Assembly (NCBI GenBank): GCA_034638255.1
Contig: JAWPGT010000113.1
Location: 1-59,005 of the forward strand
Length of the DNA stretch: 59,005 bases
From: Coprinus comatus
Taxonomy: Eukaryota; Basidiomycota; Agaricomycetes; Agaricales; Agaricaceae
Reading direction: 5' to 3'
Shown here: one piece after another, positions 23,740-32,635 of the stretch
Numbering within the stretch: position 1 is the stretch's first letter
Layout of the letters: each line of letters opens with the position of its first letter
Translations under genes and position numbers: made by a program
Notes under the pieces: model-generated
Databases searched by the model: none
What the model saw: the letters and a program-made list of their open reading frames with translations, nothing else
Told to the model about the DNA's origin: nothing

Positions 23740-24544
23740 TGTGATAGCCTATAGGATGTAACTTGGTGAGAAACGATGGGGGGTAATGGAGGAGTGGTCA
23801 GAGGCAAACTTACGAGCAAGCGGTGGTCTGGAAAATACAATTCAACAATGGTACGTCAACTCAAATTGAAATTGATTTCTACCAAGTCCCAACTGAATGT
23901 ATTACTTCTTAGTTCCCACACTTACCTATAGGCCAGCGCACTCTTCAACTCTGAATACAAAATACCTTCCATCCTACCAACTCTGGCATGCGGCGTTTCT
24001 ATCCCCGACTATTGAATATCCCAATTTCGCCTTGCTCCCACTGCCACTCCAGCCCAAAGTACCAATGTTCAGTCCAACCTTGCTACCGGGTGTTCAAAAG
24101 TATACGGGGATATAAGCAGCATTTCAAGGCTACACATCGACGCTTGGAATATCAAGAGCCCAATCTAATTACAGGACATGTGAGTAAAATCCTAATACTT
24201 GTCAAATACATAATGTTGATTTTAATCCTTGCAGATTGCGCCAGGTTCTAACTTTGTGCATGATTCGTATGTTCTATTTTTTTCGTTCGCAAGCTAATCG
24301 AACTTGAACTACGTATTATTTCTAGTCTTACTGAAATGGTACTGCCACCACCTTCCCCTTCACCACCCTCTATCAGTACGGAGAATAATATAGAGGAAGC
24401 AATACCAAGACCATTGACACCTCAACGGGAAGATTCAAGTGACGATTTTGAATTTGGTCATCAATCTCACCAGCAATCACCGTCGGTTCCAGACCAACCT
24501 GAAGCTTCTCTGCCCTTAATTCCGCCATCCTCAAATGCACCTAA

Positions 24545-25025
24545 TGTTATGACCACGAACCGTTAAGCTGAACACTCCTGGAACTTAAACGCTAGAGTGC
24601 AGTCGTGTAGGAACGTGCGATCAATAAACACTCTGCTGCAATCTCAAGGCCTTTCAACCTAGTGACCGAGAGGTATGGAGACAGAGATGTATAAGGGCTA
24701 CAACAGAAGAGATTAAAGCTTAGGGCTTTAATCGTCTAATACATCGAGTATTTATACTATTCTAGGGATGTACCTAATAATAGCTACTAACTACGTATAT
24801 CCCAAATACTCGTCATCGCTTTATAATCTACTCCATACACAATGCTAGAACTGTCAACAGGAGTAGGTGAGACATCGGGGTCGGGGACTATTTACTCCAT
24901 ATACAATGAAAGATTAGTCAACAGGAGTAAAATGACGAAACACATAACTAATACTGGAGCTGGGGAAATGCAGACTTCTAAGCATAAGTGGAGTCTCATA
25001 CTTAGTTCGATGTTAGGTCATAACG
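24545..25025 (-). repeat. 3' LTR of the gypsy element
   Basis: On the plus strand it begins TGTTATGACC. The part shared with the other LTR ends at 25011 (...TTAGTTCGAT). A further 14 bp, GTTAGGTCATAACG, ends in an inverted copy of the LTR start and may be the true LTR edge. The same extra segment exists in the related fragment at 45597. Confidence 0.85.
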
Positions 25026-25057
25026 ATGTCATAGTGATGTCATCGGGGAATGGTATG

Positions 25058-26387
25058 TCAGGCGGAGTCGTCCATAGTGTCGTCATTGGGAATGAGTTCG
25101 GGGAAGATGGCGAACAAGTCTTCCTCGGTGGTGGTGGTACGGGCCGGTGGTTTGGATGGGCTCGTAACATTACTTCCTTCCTTAGGGGGAATGTCCTCAT
25201 TCTCAACTTCAGAGGTCTCGGCAAGGGGAGCCAGTGATGTTGGCCTCGGCGACGGGGTCGTAGTCTTCTCCAAAGTCTCGTCCAAAGTCTTCCTGATTTG
25301 ATCCAGTACTCTGGCGTGAGCGGCGGCGTGTTTGGCGAGAGTGGGAATGGCATCGATGATGTCTTTCACTGCGAGATCCAGTCGGAATCGGGGTACGGGG
25401 TCCTGTCGATCGTGAGCGGCGTATCTCTGGTGGTTCATGAATGCTAGGACGCGTTGTCCCTCGATTGATTGGTCGTTGTGTCGGTTGCTGTTGTAAAAGT
25501 GTCCTATCTCCTTGTAGAATGTTACTGTTCGTTTTATCGGCAGGGCGGAGTTTAGGGTTTTGGATGTAGTGCTCCTCAATAACGGAGGTCGGGATGGTGT
25601 TGGAAGGGAGGCCTTTGTACTTGTTGCGGGAGCAATGCTTGGCATAGTGGCCTGGAGCAGTTTGCTTACAGTGGTTGCAGAAGTAACTTTCGCAATGTGG
25701 TAGGAAGTGGTTATGTCCGTTACATGCAGGGCACCGACGCTGTGTGGATTTAATTGGTGGCATGTATGGGGTCTGGGGACATTGGCTGGGAACGTTTGGT
25801 GGGATAGTAGGTTGGTCAGGTAGTAGCTTTCCTGAGTGGTCAGGTTCCGGGCCCATTGTTCGAGCATGTAGTGGTTCCTGAGGAGTGGTGTGAGTCGCTT
25901 CCGAGTCTCTAGAAAGGATTCCGTCCCTTCGAGTCTCAAGGTTGCTAGTGCTAACATATCGTGGTCCAAAACTAACGCTGAAGAGCGAAGGTCTTGAATT
26001 TCGGGATCTGTCAAGATCCTGGAAAAGCTGGTGGAGGCTAGCATGCTCTGGTTGTGAAAAACCATTCGATTGGAGTTTTTGACAAGTGTGGGCCAAGGTG
26101 TCCCAAAGGTACAGTTCCTTAGCTCTTTGAGGAAAGTAAGCAGATAGGTCTTCCCGAAGGGTGTGAAGGAGTGTGCGGCGTTCAGAGTTGTTTCGATGAA
26201 CGGATTCGAGGTCAGCGATGTATGTTTCGCATGATAGTCGGAATCGAACAAGCTGAGTGTCAGGGGAATACGGGAGAGGGATGCGTGTGGTGGAACCATT
26301 GGTAGGAGCCAAGGTTTGGGTTGGGAGTACGGTGGAGGGGGCATTGGTGATAGTAGTGATGGGTGTATTGGGAGGAGAGTAGAGCAT
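25058..26387 (-). CDS. Third ORF of the gypsy element, zinc-knuckle protein in two overlapping frames
   Basis: Starts MLYSPPNTPITTITNAPS at 26387, 16 bases after the pol stop. Two minus-strand frames stay open together for over 1.1 kb, and natural-looking protein alternates between them. Frame A (26387 to about 26040) has LREDLSAYFPQRAKELYLWD. Frame B (about 26020-25790) has DPEIQDLRSSALVLDHDMLA and LTTQESYYLTNLLSHQTFP. Frame A (about 25790-25550) has paired zinc knuckles: CPACNGHNHF, CNHCKQTAPGHYAKHC (CX2CX6HX4C). Frame B (from about 25545) has TVTFYKEIGHFYNSNRHN and LAVKDIIDAIPTLAKHAAAH, ending TEEDLFAIFPELIPNDD. Either the copy has several frameshifts, or expression uses shifts. Knuckles suggest nucleic-acid binding. 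The position downstream of integrase is where some gypsy elements carry an extra ORF. Function unknown. Confidence 0.6.
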
Positions 26388-26403
26388 TGAACTGGGGATT
26401 TGG

Positions 26404-29400
26404 TCAGAGTCCGTGTCTCTTTTTATAATCTTTTAGGATTGCTCCTGAATTGGTAAGATTCGATTCAGGCTCCCAAGAATCTTCCGTAGAAGAGTATCCT
26501 TTCCAATGAACAAGATACCGTCTTGTCCTCGGGGTTCCTCGGTGGTTCAGGATATTTTCGACTTCGTATTCTTCTTCTCCATTTACGATGTCTGGAGGTG
26601 GTGCTGTAAACATTTTGCCATATACGTCATTCTCTTTGACAGGAGTGAGGAGTTGGATATGGAATTTGTTGTGGATCCTCCACGTCATTGGTAACTCTAG
26701 CTCGTAGGTGGTTGTTCCTATTTTGCGTAGAATTTTGAAGGGGCCTTCTCGGCGTTGTGCCATTTTCTTCGATTTGTATTTGATTTGGAGGTTTCTGTTA
26801 TCGAGCCAGACCCGTTGTCCTGGTTCTAGGGTTGGTAATGGTCTGTTCGATCGAGCGGCCATAAGTTGACGCATATGTTCATGAGCTTCTTGAGCTTGTT
26901 CTCTTGTTTGTTTGAGGTACTCAAATCGGGATGAGATAGATGGGATGTTTGAGGGTTCTTCCGTAGTATGGAATGTTTTTGGTGCATAGCCATACATTAG
27001 TTCGAATGGGGTTTGAGTGCGACCAGCATGGGTACGGGAATTGTGTGTAAATTCGAGGATAGGCAGTGCTCGTGCCCAGGAGTTGGGATTTGCAGAGCAA
27101 TAGATGGATAAGAATAGTTCGATCTCTTGATTGAATCTTTCGGTTGATCCGTCGGATTGAGGATGATAGGCGGTCGAGTATGCGGGTTCTATATTTAGTT
27201 TTGAATAGAATTCTTGCATTGACTTGGCGATGAATTGGGGTCCTCGATCTGAGATAACCTTTTCGGGAGTTCCGAATTTGGCGAATAACCGTTCTATCAA
27301 TAGCTCGGCTATGTTATCGGCTGTGGCTGTTTTCGCAGTAGGAATAATTAATATCCCCTTTGTAAGTCCATGGTCCACTATGGACAATATAGAGTCATAG
27401 GGGCCGTCTGGAGGTAGATCCGTTATTATGTCCATGGAGATTTGGGTGAATGGACGGATGGAAGCGGGTCCTTTTATGGGTTGTAAAGGTGCTTTGAGTG
27501 GGTGGCGGTTGATCTTGTATTGTTGACAAGTTCCACAACCTTGAACGTAGTTGTGTACGAACGAGTTCATACCGGGCCAGTAACAGTATTGCTTTAGTTT
27601 TCGTAAAGTTTCTGTAATTCCTGGATGTCCAGCGGTGATATGGTCGTGTACTCTTTGTAAGAGGGATCGTCTAAGAAGAAGATCATCTGGGATGACAATC
27701 TTATTCTGGTAGCGGAGGAAACCATCGTCATCGATGACGTATGTTTCAGGAATAGATGAAGACCGTTGTTGAGTGACGTCTTTTATTTTCTGACCGATGA
27801 GGTCATCAATAATGCAGAGTGACGTTTCTTGTAAGTCTGTGGAGAATAATGACGGGGGTAGTGCAGTTACGTCATGATTATCGTCTCCGATAGGTACGTG
27901 ATCAGGTCTTCGGGATAGATGATCAGCGGGACCATTTTTCTTGCCGGGAATATGTCGGATTTCAATGTTGAATCGTTGCATATACGCTGTCCATCGTGCT
28001 TGTCGTCGGTTGAGGTCTTGAGGGTTCTTCCAACGTTTGAGGTTTTCGTGATCAGACCATACAATGGTTTTGTGTGGTGATCCTTCGAAGTAGTGTCTCC
28101 ACTCTGTGAGTGCTCGAATTATTGCGAGAAATTCTTGCTCTGAGCAATGATAGTTTCGTTCGGCGGGATTGAAACTTCGGCTGTGATAAGCAACTGGGTG
28201 CTTGACTCCATTGGTGTCTCGTTGTAGTAGGACAGCTCCTGTTGCGTATAGAGATGCATCGCATTCTATTTCAAACGGTTTAGTTTGATCGGCAACTGTG
28301 AGGATGGGCTGTGTGAGAAATCGCGCTTTCAGATCTTCGAATGAAGACTGGCATTCGGATGTCCAATCGAATACTTTAGTATTAGACATAAGAGCGTTAA
28401 GCGGATGTGCGAGGTCGGAGTAGTTTCGAATGAATTTGCGGTAGAAGTTGCAAAATCCAATGAACTTGCGAACGTCTCGTACTGATTTGGGTACGGGCCA
28501 TTGTTGGATGCCTTGTAATTTTGCGGGGTCCATGGCGACGTTGTTGGGAGTGATGATTACACTGAGATACTCGAGGTGTTGTTTTTCGAATTCGCATTTC
28601 TCTGTTTTGAGAAATAGATCATTCTTTAGGAGGATTCGTAGTACTTCTTTAGTAATACGGCGAAGTTCCTCTTTAGTTTTGGCATGAATGAGAATATCAT
28701 CCATATAGACAATGACTTCTCCATCATCTATCAGCTTTCTAAACAATGAGTCCATCATTGCTTGGAAGGTAGCTGGCGAATTGCACATTCCAAAGAACAT
28801 GACTGTGGGTTCGAAAAGTCCTTTAGTTGTTTTAAAGGCTCCTTTCCATTGATCTCCATCTTTTATGCGGATATTGTTATATCCTAGACGAACATCAAGT
28901 TTTGTGAACCATTTCGAATCTCTCAATTTGTCGAGTATTGATGAGATGAGGGGAATGGGATATGCGTTTTTGATAGTGTGTTGATTTAGATATCTGTAAT
29001 CTTGACAGGGCCGTAGTTTTCCATCTTTCTTTCCTACAAAGAAGAAAGGGGAGGCCATAGGTGATTTTGAAGGTCGAATGTAACCTTTTTCAAGATTCTC
29101 TTTTAAGAAGGTGTCGAGTTCCTTCTCTTCTAGAGGTGATAACCGATATGGTTTAATTGAACGAGCTTCGAATGAATCTTCGAGTTCAATTTTATGATCC
29201 CAAGGTCGGGTTTGAGGAAAGCGTTCTGATGCTTTCTTGTCAAAGAGTTTGTAGAATTCGGCGAACTCTTTAGGAACGACTTTCTTAGGGTCGTCTTGTT
29301 TCTTGTCACCAAATTGTTGAGCAATGGTGTTAGAGGATGATGTTTTGACGTTGATTTCAACTGAGTCTTCCTCGTCGAGGCAGATTTTGTTCAGTTGTGT

Positions 29401-29973
29401 GTCATCATCTGTAATGGTTTGAATTAGATCAAGGTATATCTCGTCGCTTGATTCTTCTTCTCTCCATTTGAGTAATCTGTCAGACCAATTGATGTCTGGA
29501 TTATTTTCCTGTAACCAGGGGAATCCTAAAATGATTCTAGGTTTTCCGAGACTGATTATTTTGGCTTCGATGGTTGTTTGTCGACCATTAACTGTACAGT
29601 TCAATGGGGAATAGAATGAACAAACACCATTTTTGGTACCATCTGCATTGTAAGCAGTAATGGGTTTTAAGAGTTTCTTGACAGGCCATTGGTGTTGTTT
29701 TACCAAAGCTGGGTCAATGAAATTTCCTCCTGCTCCTGAGTCGATGAGGGCGAGGATATCCACGGTTTCTGAGTTGGCTACTGCACTGGAAGTTTGTGTG
29801 GGGGCGTAGATAGAGTTGGATCCATTTCCTCCGAGTTGTACAGCGTTGAGTGGAAGAGGAATAGAATATGATGATGTAGATGGGGCAGTAGACACAGATG
29901 GAAGAGAGTTAGACGTGGTGGCTAATCTCTTTAAGCAAAATCCTTGATTTCGCTGCTGAAATCGTCGTTCATG
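26404..29973 (-). CDS. Gypsy pol: protease, reverse transcriptase, RNase H, integrase, chromodomain
   Basis: The polyprotein reads without internal stops. Aspartic protease motif: ALIDSGAGGNFID. RT: GKLRPCQDYRYLNQHTIKNA, KLDVRLGYNNIRI and the catalytic box VIVYMDDILIH. RNase H: FEIECDASLYATGAVLLQRD. Integrase zinc region H...H...CGTCQQYK, then the DDE core with SMDIITDLPPDG, ISDRGPQFI and YHPQSDGSTERFNQEI. C-terminal chromodomain: YEVENILNHRG, YLVHWKGYSSTEDSWEP. The frame has no ATG upstream of RT. It is open from 29973, overlapping gag by about 43 nt in the -1 frame, so it is probably made by frameshifting from gag; the first internal non-AUG codon near 29895 is an alternative. No lesion is seen, so this element may be active. 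Confidence 0.9.
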   Translation of the reverse strand, partial: HERRFQQRNQGFCLKRLATTSNSLPSVSTAPSTSSYSIPLPLNAVQLGGNGSNSIYAPTQTSSAVANSETVDILALIDSGAGGNFIDPALVKQHQWPVKKLLKPITAYNADGTKNGVCSFYSPLNCTVNGRQTTIEAKIISLGKPRIILGFPWLQENNPDINWSDRLLKWREEESSDEIYLDLIQTITDDDTQLNKICLDEEDSVEINVKTSSSNTIAQQFGDKKQDDPKKVVPKEFAEFYKLFDKKASERFPQTRPWDHKIELEDSFEARSIKPYRLSPLEEKELDTFLKENLEKGYIRPSKSPMASPFFFVGKKDGKLRPCQDYRYLNQHTIKNAYPIPLISSILDKLRDSKWFTKLDVRLGYNNIRIKDGDQWKGAFKTTKGLFEPTVMFFGMCNSPATFQAMMDSLFRKLIDDGEVIVYMDDILIHAKTKEELRRITKEVLRILLKNDLFLKTEKCEFEKQHLEYLSVIITPNNVAMDPAKLQGIQQWPVPKSVRDVRKFIGFCNFYRKFIRNYSDLAHPLNALMSNTKVFDWTSECQSSFEDLKARFLTQPILTVADQTKPFEIECDASLYATGAVLLQRDTNGVKHPVAYHSRSFNPAERNYHCSEQEFLAIIRALTEWRHYFEGSPHKTIVWSDHENLKRWKNPQDLNRRQARWTAYMQRFNIEIRHIPGKKNGPADHLSRRPDHVPIGDDNHDVTALPPSLFSTDLQETSLCIIDDLIGQKIKDVTQQRSSSIPETYVIDDDGFLRYQNKIVIPDDLLLRRSLLQRVHDHITAGHPGITETLRKLKQYCYWPGMNSFVHNYVQGCGTCQQYKINRHPLKAPLQPIKGPASIRPFTQISMDIITDLPPDGPYDSILSIVDHGLTKGILIIPTAKTATADNIAELLIERLFAKFGTPEKVISDRGPQFIAKSMQEFYSKLNIEPAYSTAYHPQSDGSTERFNQEIELFLSIYCSANPNSWARALPILEFTHNSRTHAGRTQTPFELMYGYAPKTFHTTEEPSNIPSISSRFEYLKQTREQAQEAHEHMRQLMAARSNRPLPTLEPGQRVWLDNRNLQIKYKSKKMAQRREGPFKILRKIGTTTYELELPMTWRIHNKFHIQLLTPVKENDVYGKMFTAPPPDIVNGEEEYEVENILNHRGTPRTRRYLVHWKGYSSTEDSWEPESNLTNSGAILKDYKKRHGL

Positions 29974-31091
29974 TTATCTTGGGAGAAGTAATCGTAGATG
30001 TCTGCTACTTCTTCTTCAGGGGCGGTTTCAATGAGGTTGTTGATCTGGCGTCGTAGATGGGGTTTTCGATTTTTGGTCGGGGCCTTCCTCTGGTTGTACG
30101 CCTGGCGAGGGATTGTCCTCGGGCGATTAGGTGATGGGCCAGTTCGTCGAGCTGGGCATCGGTTGGCGAAATGGCCTGGTTTCTTGCAGAGGAAACAGAG
30201 TCGATCTCTGAATAATTCCTTTTGTTCGCTTGTGAAGACTCTGTCGATGAATTGATTAAGGATTTCTCCGGGATCAATTTGAGATGGCTGAGGGGCTTCT
30301 TCTTCAAAGTCCTCCTGTTCATCGTGTATGTTACAGAGTTCCTCTTCACCGTTGAGGCGAAGGTTATTGATTGCCTCTTCGATGTAGTCGACATCCATGG
30401 CGTACGGGTCTTTTGCGACCACGGGTGGTTGAACGTAACGCGGGATAGACTGCGGTTGACGAAAGTTTTGAGCCTGGCGATAGCGAGGGTTTTGACGTAT
30501 TTGAGGGTTCCTTTGGGGATAGTGTGTCTGACGATAGTCTCGTTCAGACTGAAGTATGTGGCTGGCTGCGCGGGCAGCGCCTTTCCATGCTTCATAGGTA
30601 TCGGCTGGCATGGCTCTGATGGCATACATTCCAATTGTGGGTTCAAGACCCATTTTGAAGAGATGGATTTTGAGTGTGTCTTGTGTGATTTGTGCTTCAA
30701 GTGCGAGGGATTCGAATTCTGCGATGTACTCGTGTACATTGCGCATTCCCTGTTTAAACTTGGTAATCCGGGCCATGGCATCTGAGACATGGGTGGATGA
30801 GCGGAAGCTTGTGTCCAAGGCTTTGGTGAATGCTGTGAAAGTTCCCAAATTGTAGGTTGAAGTCTTGTCGTCGTATGCGCTTTCTGTGAAGGCATGTGCC
30901 CATGTGGCTGCCGGTCCAACCATAAGGGAAAGAGTGTATAGGATTTTTGTTTCGCTGTCATGGAATCGGGCTTGATCTGCTGCATAGTAGATTCCAAGTC
31001 GTTGTTTCCAATGACCGTAGGATGCTGTGTCTCCAGCGAATGGTGGGGGAACTGGGAGTTTGAGTGCTGGGACTGTAGTTGTGGAGGGCAT
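29931..31091 (-). CDS. Gypsy gag (capsid/nucleocapsid)
   Basis: Gag-like protein of 386 residues from the first ATG at 31091 (MPSTTTVPALKLPVPPPFAG). The capsid-like region has YGHWKQRLGIYY, FTKALDTSFRSSTHVSDAMA and MRNVHEYIAEFESLALEAQI. The nucleocapsid has a classical CCHC knuckle, CFLCKKPGHFANRC (CX2CX4HX4C), in a basic region. It ends SSEIKDFA at 29931. The same frame is open upstream without an ATG to about 31620 and encodes a Pro/Ser/Gln-rich stretch (QQQSSSEEDDSDNDDPPP), so the true N-terminus may lie further upstream by non-AUG initiation or splicing. Pol follows in the -1 frame. Confidence 0.85.
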   Translation of the reverse strand: MPSTTTVPALKLPVPPPFAGDTASYGHWKQRLGIYYAADQARFHDSETKILYTLSLMVGPAATWAHAFTESAYDDKTSTYNLGTFTAFTKALDTSFRSSTHVSDAMARITKFKQGMRNVHEYIAEFESLALEAQITQDTLKIHLFKMGLEPTIGMYAIRAMPADTYEAWKGAARAASHILQSERDYRQTHYPQRNPQIRQNPRYRQAQNFRQPQSIPRYVQPPVVAKDPYAMDVDYIEEAINNLRLNGEEELCNIHDEQEDFEEEAPQPSQIDPGEILNQFIDRVFTSEQKELFRDRLCFLCKKPGHFANRCPARRTGPSPNRPRTIPRQAYNQRKAPTKNRKPHLRRQINNLIETAPEEEVADIYDYFSQDNMNDDFSSEIKDFA

Positions 31092-31702
31092 CGTTGGATT
31101 TGAGCTTGACGAGCTGTTTGTAGTAGGTGTGGAGGGATTTGGTGGAGCCGGGGGTAATGACGGAGTGTGTGGAGCTGTTGGGTTGGCGGGAGTTGTGATT
31201 GGTGTATGGACTCGAGATGGGATAGTAACTCTAGGTCTTCGAGGAGGGATTGGCGGGGGGTCGTCGTTGTCTGAGTCGTCTTCTTCAGATGAAGATTGTT
31301 GTTGTTTCTCTCTGTATTGCTGTTTTGAAGTTTCGCTAGATTGCGAACCTTGTCGTTGTATAGGACTAGGTTCTCCGAAAAGCTGAGATTGGGGAGGTAC
31401 TGGTGGTTGTGTATAAAATGACGAGGTGGAGCGTCCAGAGTCTTGTGAGGTAGAGGCTTGGATCGGTCCGGGGATGTGAACTGGGAAGGGTTCGGTGGAA
31501 GGGGTTTCTCGGTAGCGAGATCTGCTTCGTTGAAGTTGTGTCCTATCAAATTCCGGTTTAGGAACTGATGTTTGACTGGTTCTTCGTTGTCGTGAAATGA
31601 TGGTTCAGAGTTGGTGGTTGCCCAAGAGTTTGTAGAGGTTTTTATAAAGGAGTGTGGGGGTGTAAGGAATGGATTGGGAATGGAGAAGGGAGAACTGCTG
31701 CC

Positions 31703-31806
31703 TAACAGCTTGATAATGCTCGCTTAGAGCTTTTACTGACTAACAGCTTGAGTGCTCGCTTAGAGCTTTTACTGACTTAACAGCTTGCGCTCGCTTAGAG
31801 CTTGAC
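31703..31806. repeat. Three-unit tandem repeat in the gypsy 5' leader
   Basis: Units of 38, 36 and about 30 bp share TAACAGCTTG...GCTCGCTTAGAGCTT(TTACTGAC), at 31703-31740, 31741-31776 and 31777-31806. It sits between the primer-binding site and gag in element orientation. Function unknown; a packaging or translation role is possible. Confidence 0.85.
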
Positions 31807-32152
31807 GGCCAGGGGGTCCTAATTAAAGGGGCCTGACTACGACTTACTAAATGCGTAGATTTCAGCGATGTACAAACCCACCGCGGTCCGGTTGGCTAGG
31901 ATTTCAAACACCTAGACTTCCCACTTTGCTCCGGCGAAGGAGTATCACTTTGTGAGCTGCGACGCGTTATACCAGGGATTAGCGGGTATAACGACTACCA
32001 GTATACCACTAAGAGGTACCGGTTAGACCAGAACAAGTAACGCCGTTTCAAGTTCCAAGATGACGGGAATCGATTGACTGCCGGGTTTCGACAATCCTCC
32101 GTTCGGTTCCAAGGGGGAGAGACCGGATAACCCTACCGGTCCAGTGAAAGGG
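31807..32152 (-). other. Untranslated leader of the gypsy element
   Basis: Non-coding stretch between the tandem repeat and the priming site. Richer in GC than its surroundings and with several short inverted motifs, so it may fold, but I see no known RNA family. Confidence 0.5.
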
Positions 32153-32164
32153 AAGCTTTAATCT
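32153..32164 (-). promoter_or_regulatory. Predicted self-priming primer-binding site
   Basis: Reading the element strand, two bases after the 5' LTR comes AGATTAAAGCTT. This is the exact 12-nt complement of AAGCTTTAATCT inside the LTR (32343 to 32332), which lies 35 nt downstream of a TATA box. That is the arrangement of Tf1/Sushi-type self-primed elements, in which the RNA 5' end folds back to prime reverse transcription. No tRNA-like primer site was noticed. Confidence 0.75.
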
Positions 32165-32166
32165 AA

Positions 32167-32635
32167 TGTTATGACCACGAACCGTTAAGCTGAACACTCC
32201 TGGAACTTAAACGCTAGAGTGCAGTCGTGTAGGAACGTGCGATCAATAAACACTCTGCTGCAATCTCAAGGCCTTTCAACCTAGTGACCGAGAGGTATGG
32301 AGACAGAGATGTATAAGGGCTACAACAGAAGAGATTAAAGCTTAGGGCTTTAATCGTCTAATACATCGAGTATTTATACTATTCTAGGGATGTACCTAAT
32401 AATAGCTACTAACTACGTATATCCCAAATACTCGTCATCGCTTTATAATCTACTCCATACACAATGCTAGAACTGTCAACAGGAGTAGGTGAGACATCGG
32501 GGTCGGGGACTATTTACTCCATATACAATGAAAGATTAGTCAACAGGAGTAAAATGACGAAACACATAACTAATACTGGAGCTGGGGAAATGCAGACTTC
32601 TAAGCATAAGTGGAGTCTCATACTTAGTTCGATCA
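32167..32635 (-). repeat. 5' LTR of the gypsy element
   Basis: Identical to the left LTR over 467 bp (to 32633). Its outer edge ends TTCGATCA next to CCTAA and lacks the 14 bp seen beyond 25011 in the other LTR. It contains the promoter (TATA box, 32371-32378) and the predicted RNA start. Confidence 0.88.
32371..32378 (-). promoter_or_regulatory. LTR TATA box
   Basis: TATAAATA on the element strand. The sequence 35 nt downstream (from 32343) begins AAGCTTTAATCT, the segment complementary to the priming site, which independently supports this as the transcription start. Confidence 0.7.

Larger units (their letters stand above)
24545..32635 (-). mobile_element. Ty3/gypsy chromodomain LTR retrotransposon, self-priming type
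   Basis: About 8.1 kb, inserted in a transposase exon. Direct repeat CCTAA (24540-24544 and 32636-32640; the match extends to CACCTAA) marks the target duplication. The LTRs are identical over 467 bp, so insertion is recent. Element order on the minus strand: 5' LTR, self-priming site, leader with a triple repeat, gag, pol (protease, RT, RNase H, integrase, chromodomain), a third ORF, 3' LTR. It belongs to the chromovirus type by its C-terminal chromodomain. A fragment of the same family lies at 45440-46077. Confidence 0.92.

Noticed and set aside
30005..31549. 514-codon minus-strand frame overlapping gag
   Set aside because: Over the capsid and knuckle region it is the shifted shadow of gag (His/Gln/Ser-rich, no motif); the gag frame carries CX2CX4HX4C. 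Only its first ~100 codons might matter for the unresolved gag start.
31807..32152. Possible structured RNA or rRNA-like piece in the gypsy leader
   Set aside because: No match to rRNA or tRNA signatures that I know; treated as untranslated leader.
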